A DNA stretch of 64,000 bases from Pedobacter arcticus A12 (GTDB taxonomy: Bacteria; Bacteroidota; Bacteroidia; Sphingobacteriales; Sphingobacteriaceae): contig NZ_JH947125.1 in the NCBI RefSeq assembly GCF_000302595.1, positions 164,884 to 228,883 of the forward strand, in the 5' to 3' direction. The notes below the pieces were generated by a model, which had not been told where the DNA came from, ran no database searches, and was given only the letters and a program-made list of their open reading frames with translations. Below, in pieces: positions 55,847 to 64,000 of the stretch. Both the position numbers and the translations under genes were made by a program. Each line of letters begins with the position of its first letter. Position 1 is the first letter of the stretch.

Positions 55847-57005
55847 CTAGGTTACTTTTAACACTATTATTCCATGAGCAGGTATATCGAATGCTTTTCC
55901 CTTTTTAATTTCGCCTAAGTTTTTATGTAGCCAAAGATCTCTTACCTAGATTTTTTGTTTAGCTGAAGCTGTTCTGTATTCAAGTTAAAATTAACTTCCT
56001 TGTCGCCACGATTCACGATAGCAACTGCTTTTGCCTTATTACCGTCTGTATTATATTTTACCCAAACTTCCACTTTGCCTTCTCTCAGCACTCGCTGTGC
56101 TTGTTTATATGTAGGGTTTTGGTTTAAAGCGATCACCTCTTTATTGGTCAAAATATCGATGGTTTGTTTAGACATGTTTCTGAGATCGTTGCCGGCAAGG
56201 AGAGGAGAGTTCATCATACCCCCCATTGAAAAATGGGTTTTATCCTCATCAAAACTCATCCCTCTTCCAACTTGTAACATATCCATATCGTTATAATGCC
56301 CTACGGATGAATATTTGTATAAGTCGGCGTTTAAATCGATTATTGATAGGATAGAAGAAAATCCGGCGCTAATGTCTCCAGATATTCTCCAGGAGTCCTC
56401 TTTTTTAATCGCCCATTCGTCAGGGAATTTCCAACGGCAGATGTTAAAGACGTTGCCAGCATTAATGGCTTTTACCGTATTTATAATTTTAAGGTATTCT
56501 GTTTGTTCATCTAGTTTCTGTTTTTCGCCACCGCACCCGTCAACTTTTAAAAAATTGTAGCCCCAATCTTTAAAAAACAAATTGCAATCCTGTTCGATAT
56601 ATCCGTAAATGCCCACTCCAAATCCTTTTGGATCTTTGTCCCAGATGGATCCGCAGGTGTTTGTTCCAGCATCGGTGTAAATGCCCGCTTTCAAGTTTTT
56701 ACTATGGATGTAATCGGCAAGCGCTTTCATTCCCGAAGGAGATTTTCTGCATCAGCAAAAAGCTTTCCGTTATTGTCTCTGCCTTCAAAATAGCCATCAT
56801 CGATATTGACATAGCGATAGCCAGCATCATATAAACCAGAAGAAATCATGGCATCTGCTTGTTCGCGGATTAATTTTTCATCAATGTGTATTCTAAAATT
56901 ATTCCAACTGCTCCAACCCATCATCGGCGATTTAAGGGCTTTGGGCTTTGCAGGATAATAACAATACGATATTACTGATCGTCTTAAAAAAATGGTTTTA
57001 ATCAT
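55847..57005 (-). pseudogene. GH27 alpha-galactosidase pseudogene with several frameshifts
   Basis: Nearly the whole length of a GH27 enzyme is present but broken. The first part (57005 to about 56745) has PMMGWSSWNNFRIHI and IDDGYFEGRD. One A is missing from an A-run (plus-strand T-run 56743-56746), after which KSPSGMKALADYIHSKN continues in another frame (to about 55946) with KVDGCGG, WRISGDI and HYNDMDMLQVGRG. One G is then missing (plus-strand CC at 55945-55946), after which VRDLWLHKNLGEIKK and IPAHGIIVLKVT continue to a stop at 55847-55849. The leader also looks shifted: SNIVLLLSCKAQ is readable in another frame around 56950. Both catalytic aspartates survive. The intact paralogue is at 23472-24647. 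It lies downstream of the second sigma-controlled SusC/SusD pair. Confidence 0.8.
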
Positions 57006-57058
57006 CGGGTTTTGTTGTTGGTAATGCGTAATAATTAAAAATACTTAATCTTAATTTA

Positions 57059-57095
57059 AAAACGGCAAACACCTTCTTCAGATGTTTGCCGTTTT
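57059..57095 (-). terminator. Terminator after the second sigma-linked SusD gene
   Basis: Perfect 13-bp stem AAAACGGCAAACA / TGTTTGCCGTTTT with an 11-nt loop, followed on the minus strand by TTTAAATT. It lies 23 nt beyond the SusD stop and separates it from the GH27 pseudogene. Confidence 0.85.
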
Positions 57096-57117
57096 AGCTA
57101 TTAAAAAATATTAGAAA

Positions 57118-58860
57118 TTAGTAACCAAAGTTCTGGTCGCTTTCACCAATCTCATCATTGGTGTTTATCTCATCTGTTGGTATAGGTAATAATAAGTTTT
57201 TCTTTAATAAATCGGCAGTTGCTGGCAACAAGCGGTCTCTAAAGTTGGTGACATTACCGTTTGCTGTGGCAAAATCAATAAAAGCATTGGTAATGTTATG
57301 GCTATTATGAACGCCTACCACTATTTTACTGAAGTAATCAACACCTCTACGTCTGGTGTCAAAAAATGTCTCTACTTCACCGCCTAGTTCAAACAACCTT
57401 TCAAAAAACACCTTGTCTCGTAAGTCGTCTTTAGAAATTGTGACAAGTACATTTTTTGGGTTGATACTGGCTGGGGTTGCAGATGTGCGGGCTCTGGTTA
57501 ATACTTTATTGATGTATTCCACAGCTTTGTCTTTGTTGTTTAGCTCGTTCTCCACATCGGCCATTAGCAGAAGAAAATCTGCATAACGGAAAAGGATGAT
57601 ATTCCTGTTACTAAACTGAGCGGTGGCGGTAACATCCATCGCCTTTTTAAAGTATGGCCAACCTTGATGGTCACCCACTTTTTTAATAAAATTAGTAGCG
57701 AAAAGAGCACTTACTTCAGAAACCTTTGGATTTGTTGGGTTGCTTAAAGTTTCATACTTAATAGAGTCAATTGCCTTAAAAATAGGAGCTGATGCGGTTC
57801 CTAAATTACCAGATCTTACATAAGGGTAAGAAAACTGTTGCTGATTGTTATTTAAAGATTTCCAAGTGGTAGCAAAAGTTACGTTAATTCGTGGATCGTC
57901 GATGTATGTTCCTTTAAATAAATCGTAAAATGCTTTTGAAGATCTTTCTCTTCCGAAACTAATTCCAGTAGTTGAGTTTGCTGGAGAAACTACCCAACTT
58001 GTTCTATTGCCCGTTGATGCAGAAGTGGTGGAGAAATTTAGCTGAAATATTGATTCTGGCGAGTTGCTGATGTAATTAGTGAAAAGTTTTGAAAACAGGG
58101 GTTCCAGATCATACTTTCCATCTAAAATCACTTTGTCTCCCATAACTTTAGCTTTTGCCCAGTATGGAGAAGAAGAAACGTTATCATGGCTTGCTAAAGT
58201 AAAGTAGAACTTAGCTAAATAAGCGTATGCGGCATATTTAGTTGCCTTTCCTACGCCGCCAATGCCTAATTGCTCTTTTGTTTTAAGATCTTCTGCTGCT
58301 TCTAGCCAATCTTTTTCTACTTGAGCGTAAATTGTTGCTCTAGCTGTTCTACCCGCTGCAATAGTAGTTGTAGATGTTGGGTCAAGTCTTAAAGGAACAT
58401 CGCCAAACATATTTGCCAAATTGAAGTAAGCGAAACCTCTTAAAAATTTAGCTTGAGCAATAGACTGTTTCTTATAATCGTCGCTTAGGTTACTAGCTGT
58501 TACACTACTGATAAAGAAGTTACATTGTCCAATTACTTTATAGTAAGATCCCCAAGCAACTTTTATAAATCCAGTTGTTGCAGGTGTAGTTAATGATGCC
58601 ATTAAATCATTTTCGCTTTTATTGGTTTGTGACCACGCTAATCCAGACGTTGCAATTAATACTTCGGTAATTTGCTGTCCGTAGGCCGCGGTTGTTGTTA
58701 AATAACCATAGCAACCATTTAAAGCAATATTGGCGGTAGACTCTGTTTCAAAAGCGGTTTTACTGTTGATAGAGAATTTTGGATCTTCTTGCAATAGTTT
58801 TTCACAAGAGGAGGTGAGGATTGCAAGTGCTAATAATCCTACATATTTTAATTTTGTCAT
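57118..58860 (-). CDS. SusD/RagB-type surface glycan-binding lipoprotein
   Basis: Outer-membrane lipoprotein of 580 residues with lipobox TSSC at Cys19. SusD features: LLQEDPKFSINSKTAFETESTANIALNGCYGYL, AKFLRGFAYFNLANMFGDVPLRL, NIILFRYADFLLLMADVENELNNKD, and VFFERLFELGGEVETFFDTRRRGVDYF. It is somewhat longer than the two other SusD proteins here (528 and 497). The start follows the SusC stop by 10 nt. Its ligand is unknown, but the GH27 remnant downstream hints at an alpha-galactosylated glycan. Confidence 0.94.
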   Translation of the reverse strand: MTKLKYVGLLALAILTSSCEKLLQEDPKFSINSKTAFETESTANIALNGCYGYLTTTAAYGQQITEVLIATSGLAWSQTNKSENDLMASLTTPATTGFIKVAWGSYYKVIGQCNFFISSVTASNLSDDYKKQSIAQAKFLRGFAYFNLANMFGDVPLRLDPTSTTTIAAGRTARATIYAQVEKDWLEAAEDLKTKEQLGIGGVGKATKYAAYAYLAKFYFTLASHDNVSSSPYWAKAKVMGDKVILDGKYDLEPLFSKLFTNYISNSPESIFQLNFSTTSASTGNRTSWVVSPANSTTGISFGRERSSKAFYDLFKGTYIDDPRINVTFATTWKSLNNNQQQFSYPYVRSGNLGTASAPIFKAIDSIKYETLSNPTNPKVSEVSALFATNFIKKVGDHQGWPYFKKAMDVTATAQFSNRNIILFRYADFLLLMADVENELNNKDKAVEYINKVLTRARTSATPASINPKNVLVTISKDDLRDKVFFERLFELGGEVETFFDTRRRGVDYFSKIVVGVHNSHNITNAFIDFATANGNVTNFRDRLLPATADLLKKNLLLPIPTDEINTNDEIGESDQNFGY

Positions 58861-58870
58861 TTTTTTTTAA

Positions 58871-61800
58871 TTAAAATGTAACATTAAGACCAAAAATAAA
58901 CTGACGCGGGTTTGAGTAAGAATTTAAATCAATCCCAGGTCTTAACCCGTCAAAAGCAAAAGTTCTCATTTCTGGGTCGTAACCACTATAATCAGTAATT
59001 ATAAAAGCGTTTTTTACCGAAGCAAATACGCCTACGTTCTGTATAGTTTTATTGAATACTTTTTTAGGAAGGGTATAACTTAAAGTGATGTCACTCAATC
59101 TCAAGAAACTTCCATCTTCCACATATCTGTCATAAATCTCATTCTGTAAATTACTGGCCACAGAAGGGAAAAGGTTAGAAGGGTTTGTTGTGGTCCAACG
59201 GTTTTCAAAAGCTTTGCTTGTTAAATTTGCCGTATTACCAGAAGGCGTTTGCTCGTATCTAACGTTTCCGTTAACAATATCGTTACCTTCCACACCATAA
59301 AAAGTGGCAGAAAACTTCAATTGCTTATAGCTAAATGCAGTTTGAAAACCATAGCTGTAATCTGGATTTGGGTTACCAATTATGGTTTTGTCATTTGCAT
59401 CTATTATCCCATTGCCAGTTTTGTCAACTACTTTAATGTTTCCAGGAGTTTGCGTAAATATGGTAGAGGTAGGTAAACCAGTTTCTCCTGTTTGTATAAT
59501 TCCATTGGTTTGGTAACCCCAAAATAAACCTGGTGCTTTGCCTACAATAAAGATATTTGCTACACCAAAGTGGTCGCCAATTGAATTACCTAAATAAGCT
59601 CTGTACGTTTCCTTGCCATATTGTGCTTCAGCATAACCTAAATCACTAATTTTTGAACGGTTAAAACCAATGTTTCCGGATAAGGACCATTTAAAGTTTT
59701 CGGTTTTATAAATATCGCCGTTTAAAGCCAGCTCTAAGCCTCTGTTGCTCATTGAACCTTGATTTAACGTAATGGAATTAAATGAGGTAGAGGTTGGTAA
59801 GGCTTTTTGGATTAGCAAATCGTCAGTTTCTTTATAATAAACGTCTACACTTCCGCCTAATCTTCCTTTAAACAAAGAGAAATCTATACCTCCGTTGTAA
59901 GCAGAAGTGGTTTCCCATTTTAAGTCACTGTTTTGTAGGTTTGCCACTGCAATTGCTAATTGTTTATCGCCAATAGAATTAGCGTAATCAATTACTTGGT
60001 CATAATTGTAGAAACTGTTGTAAGGTGATATGGACTGGCTACCAGTTTTACCATAACCTACTCTTAATTTCAATTGGTCAATCCAAGTGGTGTTTTTCAA
60101 GAATTCCTCTTGCTCCACTCTCCAGGCTAATGCTGCAGAAGGGAAAAACTCGGTTCTGTTGCCTTTTTTGAACTTACTTGAGCCATCAGATCTACCGGTA
60201 AAAGTAGCTATATATTTACCATTTAGAAACGAGAAATTAACCCTTCCTAAGAAAGCGAGTAATTGGTAATCTGCTTGTTCTGGTTGTTGTTGGTTGATGG
60301 TAGAAGCTAAATGCAACCCATCTGTTCTTAGGTCTCTAAATTGAAAATTTGAAGCTGTAGTTGAAGTATTTATCCAATTATAATCATCATAAGTAACACC
60401 AGCAGTTGCAGTAATGTCAACAATGTTTTTAATGGAATGGTTATAGTTAATTAAGTTTTCTACCGTATAGTTATTGCTGTTTAAAGAGCTTAAGCCTAAA
60501 TAGCCGTTGTTGTTTGCACCTAAAAATAATTCTAAGCCATACCAACGAGCTCGGTCTTGTAGTCTTAAGTTACCGCCAGAACGTATATTGTAGGAAAAAC
60601 TATCAGATATTTTCCAAGTTAACTCTCCCGCCACACGAGCAGATTTTTCTGAGGTAAGATCGTCGTAATCATTTAACCAAGAGAGGGTAGTTGTTCTTGC
60701 TTCTTCACTACTACTTAACAATGGGTCATTTTTCGGAAATTCGAAAGGTGCAGAGTCAATAGCAGTACGAGCGATAGAACCAGTTGCACCACCTTTACTG
60801 TTGCCACCACTCATCATGTCGTTCTTTTTTAAGTTACCGCTCATCAAAACTGTAAATTTCAATTTCTTAGAGATATTTCCGTCAAGGTTTAAACGAATCC
60901 CTTGCTGGTTTAAGCCAGTACCTTTAATCATACCGTTGATATTTTTAACGTCAGTAGATAAATAGTATTTAACTGCATCTGTACCACCGCTAAGAGTTAG
61001 GTCGTAATTTTGACTTAAAGCCGATTGGTAGATTTCCTTTTGCCAATTTTTTTCTTCGAGCACAAAGTATGATGTAGGGTCGTTTGCGTTATAGGTACTG
61101 CCAGAAAAAATATAGCGTGTTTCATCTCCCACTTGGAAATATTGAGATCCTGCCACGCCTGTTCTTTCGTTTCTGTAAGTTGCAAACTGTGAAATATTCA
61201 TCATATCACGTAGATTGGTTGCCTGCACTACAGAATAATTTGCGTTTGCGCTTACTTTTGCTTTACCTGCAATTCCTTTTTTGGTGGTAATGATAATTAC
61301 GCCGTTAGCTCCACGAGAACCGTATATAGCCGTTGCCGAAGCATCTTTTAAGATTTGAATATCAGCAATATCGGAAGGATTTAAGCTGGTTAACGGATTT
61401 TGTGCAATCTGATAGTCACCACCGCCAAAAGCACTCGAAGGGATTTCTCCTGTAGAAGCTTGTGGGATATTATCAATCACATATAAAGGCTGGTTGTCTC
61501 CACGTAAAGAGTTCGCCCCTCTAATAGTTACCGACGATGCAGCACCTGGGCTGGCGTTAGATGTATTTACAGTTACGCCTGCTATCTTTCCCTGTAAAAT
61601 ATTTTCTACAGAAACAGATTGGGAAGCTTCTATCTCGTCAGGTTTTAATGAAGAAATTGCGCCAGTTACATCGCCTCTACGTACGGTGCCGTAGCCAACA
61701 ACTACAATTTCATCTAACTTGGCGCTGTTTACTTTTAAAGTAATGGTGCCTAATTGTGCTTTTGCTGATACTTCAGTGGTTTCAAAGCCGATAAAAGAAA

Positions 61801-62320
61801 ACTGGATAATGGCATTATCTTTCACATTCTTTAGCATGAAATTACCATTAATGTCTGTGGAAGTAGCCTGATTCTCTCCTTTTACCTTAACACTTACTCC
61901 AGGTAATGGTTCTCCTTTTTCATCAACAATGTTCCCCTTTATGTCGATGGCAAAACTAATTAATGGAGCAGAGGTAACAATTACCGTTTTTGCTTCAATG
62001 GTGAAACCTAATGGTTGGTTTCTAAAAATGATATTCAGCGCATCGCTAATGCTTGCGTCTTTAATATCTACGCTAACTGGTTTTGCGTTTTTTATCAGAC
62101 TTGAATTATAGAAAAAATCATAGCCACTTTGTACTCTGATTTTTTTAAGAATGGAGGCTATAGAACTGTTTTTTTCTGATATACTGATATTTTGTGCATA
62201 AGTACGGGCTTTAACCTGTAAAAGCGATACCAGTAATATGATGAACGTTAACTTCATGATCATCAACATTTTGAATTTTGCGACGGACAGGCCGAAAAAA
62301 TTAAAATAATAAAATTTCAT
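58871..62320 (-). CDS. SusC-type TonB-dependent transporter with STN signalling domain
   Basis: Outer-membrane importer of 1149 residues. Signal sequence around MKLTFIILLVSLLQVKARTYAQ (residues 22-43; the true start could be residue 22 at 62257), then an STN domain (about 47-115, SSIASILKKIRVQSGYDFFYNSSLIKNAKPV), CarboxypepD-regulatory-like domain (about 128-205), plug (about 215-350, GDVTGAISSLKPDEI, LYVIDNIPQAS, SATAIYGSRGANGVIIITTK) and barrel ending in TF. Same architecture as the SusC at 5067 but only moderately similar. The STN domain ties it to the FecR and sigma genes immediately upstream. Confidence 0.95.
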   Translation of the reverse strand: MKFYYFNFFGLSVAKFKMLMIMKLTFIILLVSLLQVKARTYAQNISISEKNSSIASILKKIRVQSGYDFFYNSSLIKNAKPVSVDIKDASISDALNIIFRNQPLGFTIEAKTVIVTSAPLISFAIDIKGNIVDEKGEPLPGVSVKVKGENQATSTDINGNFMLKNVKDNAIIQFSFIGFETTEVSAKAQLGTITLKVNSAKLDEIVVVGYGTVRRGDVTGAISSLKPDEIEASQSVSVENILQGKIAGVTVNTSNASPGAASSVTIRGANSLRGDNQPLYVIDNIPQASTGEIPSSAFGGGDYQIAQNPLTSLNPSDIADIQILKDASATAIYGSRGANGVIIITTKKGIAGKAKVSANANYSVVQATNLRDMMNISQFATYRNERTGVAGSQYFQVGDETRYIFSGSTYNANDPTSYFVLEEKNWQKEIYQSALSQNYDLTLSGGTDAVKYYLSTDVKNINGMIKGTGLNQQGIRLNLDGNISKKLKFTVLMSGNLKKNDMMSGGNSKGGATGSIARTAIDSAPFEFPKNDPLLSSSEEARTTTLSWLNDYDDLTSEKSARVAGELTWKISDSFSYNIRSGGNLRLQDRARWYGLELFLGANNNGYLGLSSLNSNNYTVENLINYNHSIKNIVDITATAGVTYDDYNWINTSTTASNFQFRDLRTDGLHLASTINQQQPEQADYQLLAFLGRVNFSFLNGKYIATFTGRSDGSSKFKKGNRTEFFPSAALAWRVEQEEFLKNTTWIDQLKLRVGYGKTGSQSISPYNSFYNYDQVIDYANSIGDKQLAIAVANLQNSDLKWETTSAYNGGIDFSLFKGRLGGSVDVYYKETDDLLIQKALPTSTSFNSITLNQGSMSNRGLELALNGDIYKTENFKWSLSGNIGFNRSKISDLGYAEAQYGKETYRAYLGNSIGDHFGVANIFIVGKAPGLFWGYQTNGIIQTGETGLPTSTIFTQTPGNIKVVDKTGNGIIDANDKTIIGNPNPDYSYGFQTAFSYKQLKFSATFYGVEGNDIVNGNVRYEQTPSGNTANLTSKAFENRWTTTNPSNLFPSVASNLQNEIYDRYVEDGSFLRLSDITLSYTLPKKVFNKTIQNVGVFASVKNAFIITDYSGYDPEMRTFAFDGLRPGIDLNSYSNPRQFIFGLNVTF

Positions 62321-62392
62321 ACATTTGAAATGTTGGGTTTATAATCTGTTTGTAATTGGTTTTGAAATTTGAATGGGTTAAACTCAATTTGT

Positions 62393-62419
62393 CCCTAAAA
62401 TGTTCGTAGCATTTTGGGG
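62393..62419 (-). terminator. Hairpin between FecR and SusC (attenuator or partial terminator)
   Basis: 10-bp arms CCCTAAAATG and CATTTTGGGG with one wobble pair and a 7-nt loop, 29 nt beyond the FecR stop. No T-run follows on the minus strand. Placed as the hairpin in the first FecR-SusC gap. Confidence 0.45.
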
Positions 62420-62447
62420 ATTTTTGTTTTAAACCAGTAGAGTAGCG

Positions 62448-63596
62448 TTAAAACATTACGATAATCCTCCTTTCATCTAATTTGAAGTTTACATTTCCGC
62501 TCACTTCCAAAACTTTTAGAACCTGTGAAAGTGATTTGGAGCGGGATATAGTGCCGCTGAATTTTTGGTTAGTTTTTTTACGTCTTAAGTAGGTAACATC
62601 AACATCATACCATCTTGAAATTTCTTCCATAATATCGCTAAGGTCTTCATCAGCAAATAAAAAATATCCATTTTTCCAAGCAACTGCTTTTTCTGGGTCT
62701 ACTTTTAATATCTGTATTGCCGCACCTGTATTGTCACAAATTGATTGCTGTCCGGGGCTTAAAATAGTGGCATTTTGCTTGTTTCCAGAAGAAACCTTTA
62801 TAGAACCTTCTAATAAGGTGGTTTTTATATAGTTTGTATGGTGGGCATCAATGTTAAAATGTGTACCTAATACTTCCACTAGCTGGTTTGCAGTATTTAC
62901 TTGGAACGGCATTTCTTTGTTTTTGGCAACCTCAAAATAAACCTCTCCGGTGATGTTTACCGTACGGGTATCACCTTCAAAATGCGTCGGAAATTTAATG
63001 GACGACGAAGCGTTTAACCACACTAAAGAGCCATCAGACAGCTCTACCTGATATTCGGCACCACGTGGTGTGCTAATGGTGTTGTATTGTACTGCTTTTG
63101 TTTGGTTAGCATGTTCTAGTACTTTATACTTTAATTTTCCATCAGAAGTTTTACTTACTGATATGCCAGTTTGATTTGCTATTTCGCCTATAGAAGAGTC
63201 ATCTAAAACTATTTTTTCATTATTGGCAAGAGTAAGTACCGCTTTATTTTGTGCAGGTGTAATCGATTGATCTACTTTTGCAATGGTGTTTGTTTTTTCA
63301 GATGGTTGTTGAATATAAAAGAAAGTACCTATGGAGATGATTATAAGTACAGCGGCGGCAGCTAATAATTTAAATGTTAAACCATTATTGCTGATGCGTT
63401 TTATTTTAGAATCAGCAAAAGGGATTCTTTCTGAGAGTTTTAAAATATCTTCTTCAATTTCTTTGGCTGATAAATCTGCATCACGTTGGCCAACTGCATA
63501 AGTATTATACCAGCTTTCTAATATTGCTCTTTCACTATCGTTTATGGTTCCTAAACGGTATTTATTTAAAAGATTCTCTGCGTTTGGTTTTTTCAT
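62448..63596 (-). CDS. FecR-type anti-sigma factor
   Basis: Inner-membrane anti-sigma protein of 382 residues. Cytoplasmic N-terminus (NAENLLNKYRLGTINDSERAILESWYNTY), one transmembrane helix (FKLLAAAAVLIIISIGTFFYI, about 74-94), periplasmic FecR domain (about 165-275: YNTISTPRGAEYQVELSDGSLVWLN, YFEVAKNKEMPFQV, VEVLGTHFNIDAH) and C-terminal DUF4974 domain (about 305-382: FLFADEDLSDIMEEISRWYDVDVTY). It would relay the STN signal to the sigma factor encoded just upstream (77-nt gap). Confidence 0.93.
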   Translation of the reverse strand: MKKPNAENLLNKYRLGTINDSERAILESWYNTYAVGQRDADLSAKEIEEDILKLSERIPFADSKIKRISNNGLTFKLLAAAAVLIIISIGTFFYIQQPSEKTNTIAKVDQSITPAQNKAVLTLANNEKIVLDDSSIGEIANQTGISVSKTSDGKLKYKVLEHANQTKAVQYNTISTPRGAEYQVELSDGSLVWLNASSSIKFPTHFEGDTRTVNITGEVYFEVAKNKEMPFQVNTANQLVEVLGTHFNIDAHHTNYIKTTLLEGSIKVSSGNKQNATILSPGQQSICDNTGAAIQILKVDPEKAVAWKNGYFLFADEDLSDIMEEISRWYDVDVTYLRRKKTNQKFSGTISRSKSLSQVLKVLEVSGNVNFKLDERRIIVMF

Positions 63597-63673
63597 TATA
63601 AATATTGATGTGTCATCAATTATAGTTAAGACGACTGTGTTTTTAAGAAGTAGTACTTTCCTTTAAGAAAAAG

Positions 63674-64000
63674 TTACCGCACTAAATATTTGATTATGAT
63701 GGTGCTTAATAATATCAACAATTGAAGTTTTGAGCGTAACCTTTTCAAGGCTTTTGTGATGTGTTTTCGAACTGTATTTTCAGAAATGTTTAATTGATCG
63801 GCAATTTGAAGGTAGGAAAGGTGCGCCTTTCTGCTTAATTCAAATACCTCTCTCATTTTTGGAGGAAGTGTTGCTATTTCTGATTCTATGATTAGAGCCA
63901 GTTCTTTTTCTCTGATGTAATTATCAATTTGATACTCTCCCTGTTTAATAAAGATCTGTAAAGACTGTTGGTGAATAGCGACTACTTTTTCATGCGAGAA
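63674..64000 (-). CDS. ECF RNA polymerase sigma factor (FecI-like), truncated by the window edge
   Basis: The reading frame is open from the right edge of the window to a stop at 63674, giving 108 residues of C-terminal sequence. It includes the end of region 2/linker (HEKVVAIHQQSLQIFIKQGEY), then REKELALIIESEIATLPPKMREVFELSR and the region 4 helix-turn-helix LSYLQIADQLNISENTVRKH, followed by a hydrophobic C-terminal tail (LQLLILLSTIIIKYLV) also seen in the sigma factor at 2980 (FLSLLILF). An internal ATG at 63856 is not the start. The N-terminal part lies beyond position 64000. Confidence 0.88.
   Translation of the reverse strand, partial: FSHEKVVAIHQQSLQIFIKQGEYQIDNYIREKELALIIESEIATLPPKMREVFELSRKAHLSYLQIADQLNISENTVRKHITKALKRLRSKLQLLILLSTIIIKYLVR

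Noticed and set aside
63657..63682. Possible ECF promoter before the second FecR, with GGTAAC and GTAC elements
   Set aside because: Spacing is 22 rather than 20 and the GGG element is missing; similarity to the first pair is too weak.
1..64000. CRISPR arrays, tRNA or rRNA genes, insertion sequences, phage genes
   Set aside because: No regularly spaced repeats, tRNA-like cloverleaves, transposase motifs or terminal inverted repeats with target duplications were seen on reading either strand.

Overview
The window reads as chromosomal DNA of a Bacteroidota, most likely a Sphingobacteriaceae/Pedobacter-type soil or host-associated bacterium. The evidence is AT-rich coding DNA, no Shine-Dalgarno signals, four SusC/SusD-type or sigma/anti-sigma-linked uptake modules, two giant hybrid two-component (HTCS) regulators, lipobox lipoproteins and type IX secretion sorting domains. 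Genus is inferred from gene style only. Almost every gene serves uptake and breakdown of complex, sulfated, sialylated or fucosylated glycans.

Region 1 (1-2643): a Na+/solute symporter and an N-acetylneuraminate-lyase-type aldolase, closed by a strong terminator. Region 2 (2980-21745): an ECF sigma/FecR/SusC/SusD locus with an unusual long tail: a DUF5017 lipoprotein, three related sialidase-fold propellers (one fused to a FISUMP domain and a T9SS domain, another followed by a stand-alone FISUMP lipoprotein), a GH20 hexosaminidase, a sialate O-acetylesterase and a T9SS cargo protein. Gaps are mostly 2-18 nt, so this looks like one operon. Region 3 (21947-38460): a DUF3748 protein (YidR type) and then a block on the minus strand: GH27, sulfatase, GH29; GH2, GH20, two sulfatases; GH20 with a GH2 remnant; and a further sulfatase. 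This set fits removal of alpha-Gal/GalNAc, fucose, sulfate, beta-Gal and HexNAc from mucin-like or other animal-type glycans.

Region 4 (38635-55732): two HTCS regulators with nearly identical signalling and DNA-binding halves, a CAP lipoprotein, two GH16 enzymes, a GH43 galactanase-like enzyme and a SusC/SusD pair without an STN domain. This is probably a beta-galactan/arabinogalactan or beta-1,3-linked glucan locus. A tandem 21-bp-spaced element recurs in front of its SusC, GH43 and GH16 genes, and in front of the sulfatase of region 3. Region 5 (55847-64000, minus strand): a second sigma/FecR/SusC/SusD locus (sigma truncated by the window edge) followed by a GH27 pseudogene carrying several frameshifts.

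The strongest candidates for new biology are the three sialidase-like propellers that lack the first catalytic arginine, their fusion/fission with FISUMP domains, and the shared HTCS operator. No tRNA, rRNA, CRISPR array, insertion sequence or phage gene was seen. No canonical GH33 sialidase and no sulfatase-maturing enzyme is encoded in the window.
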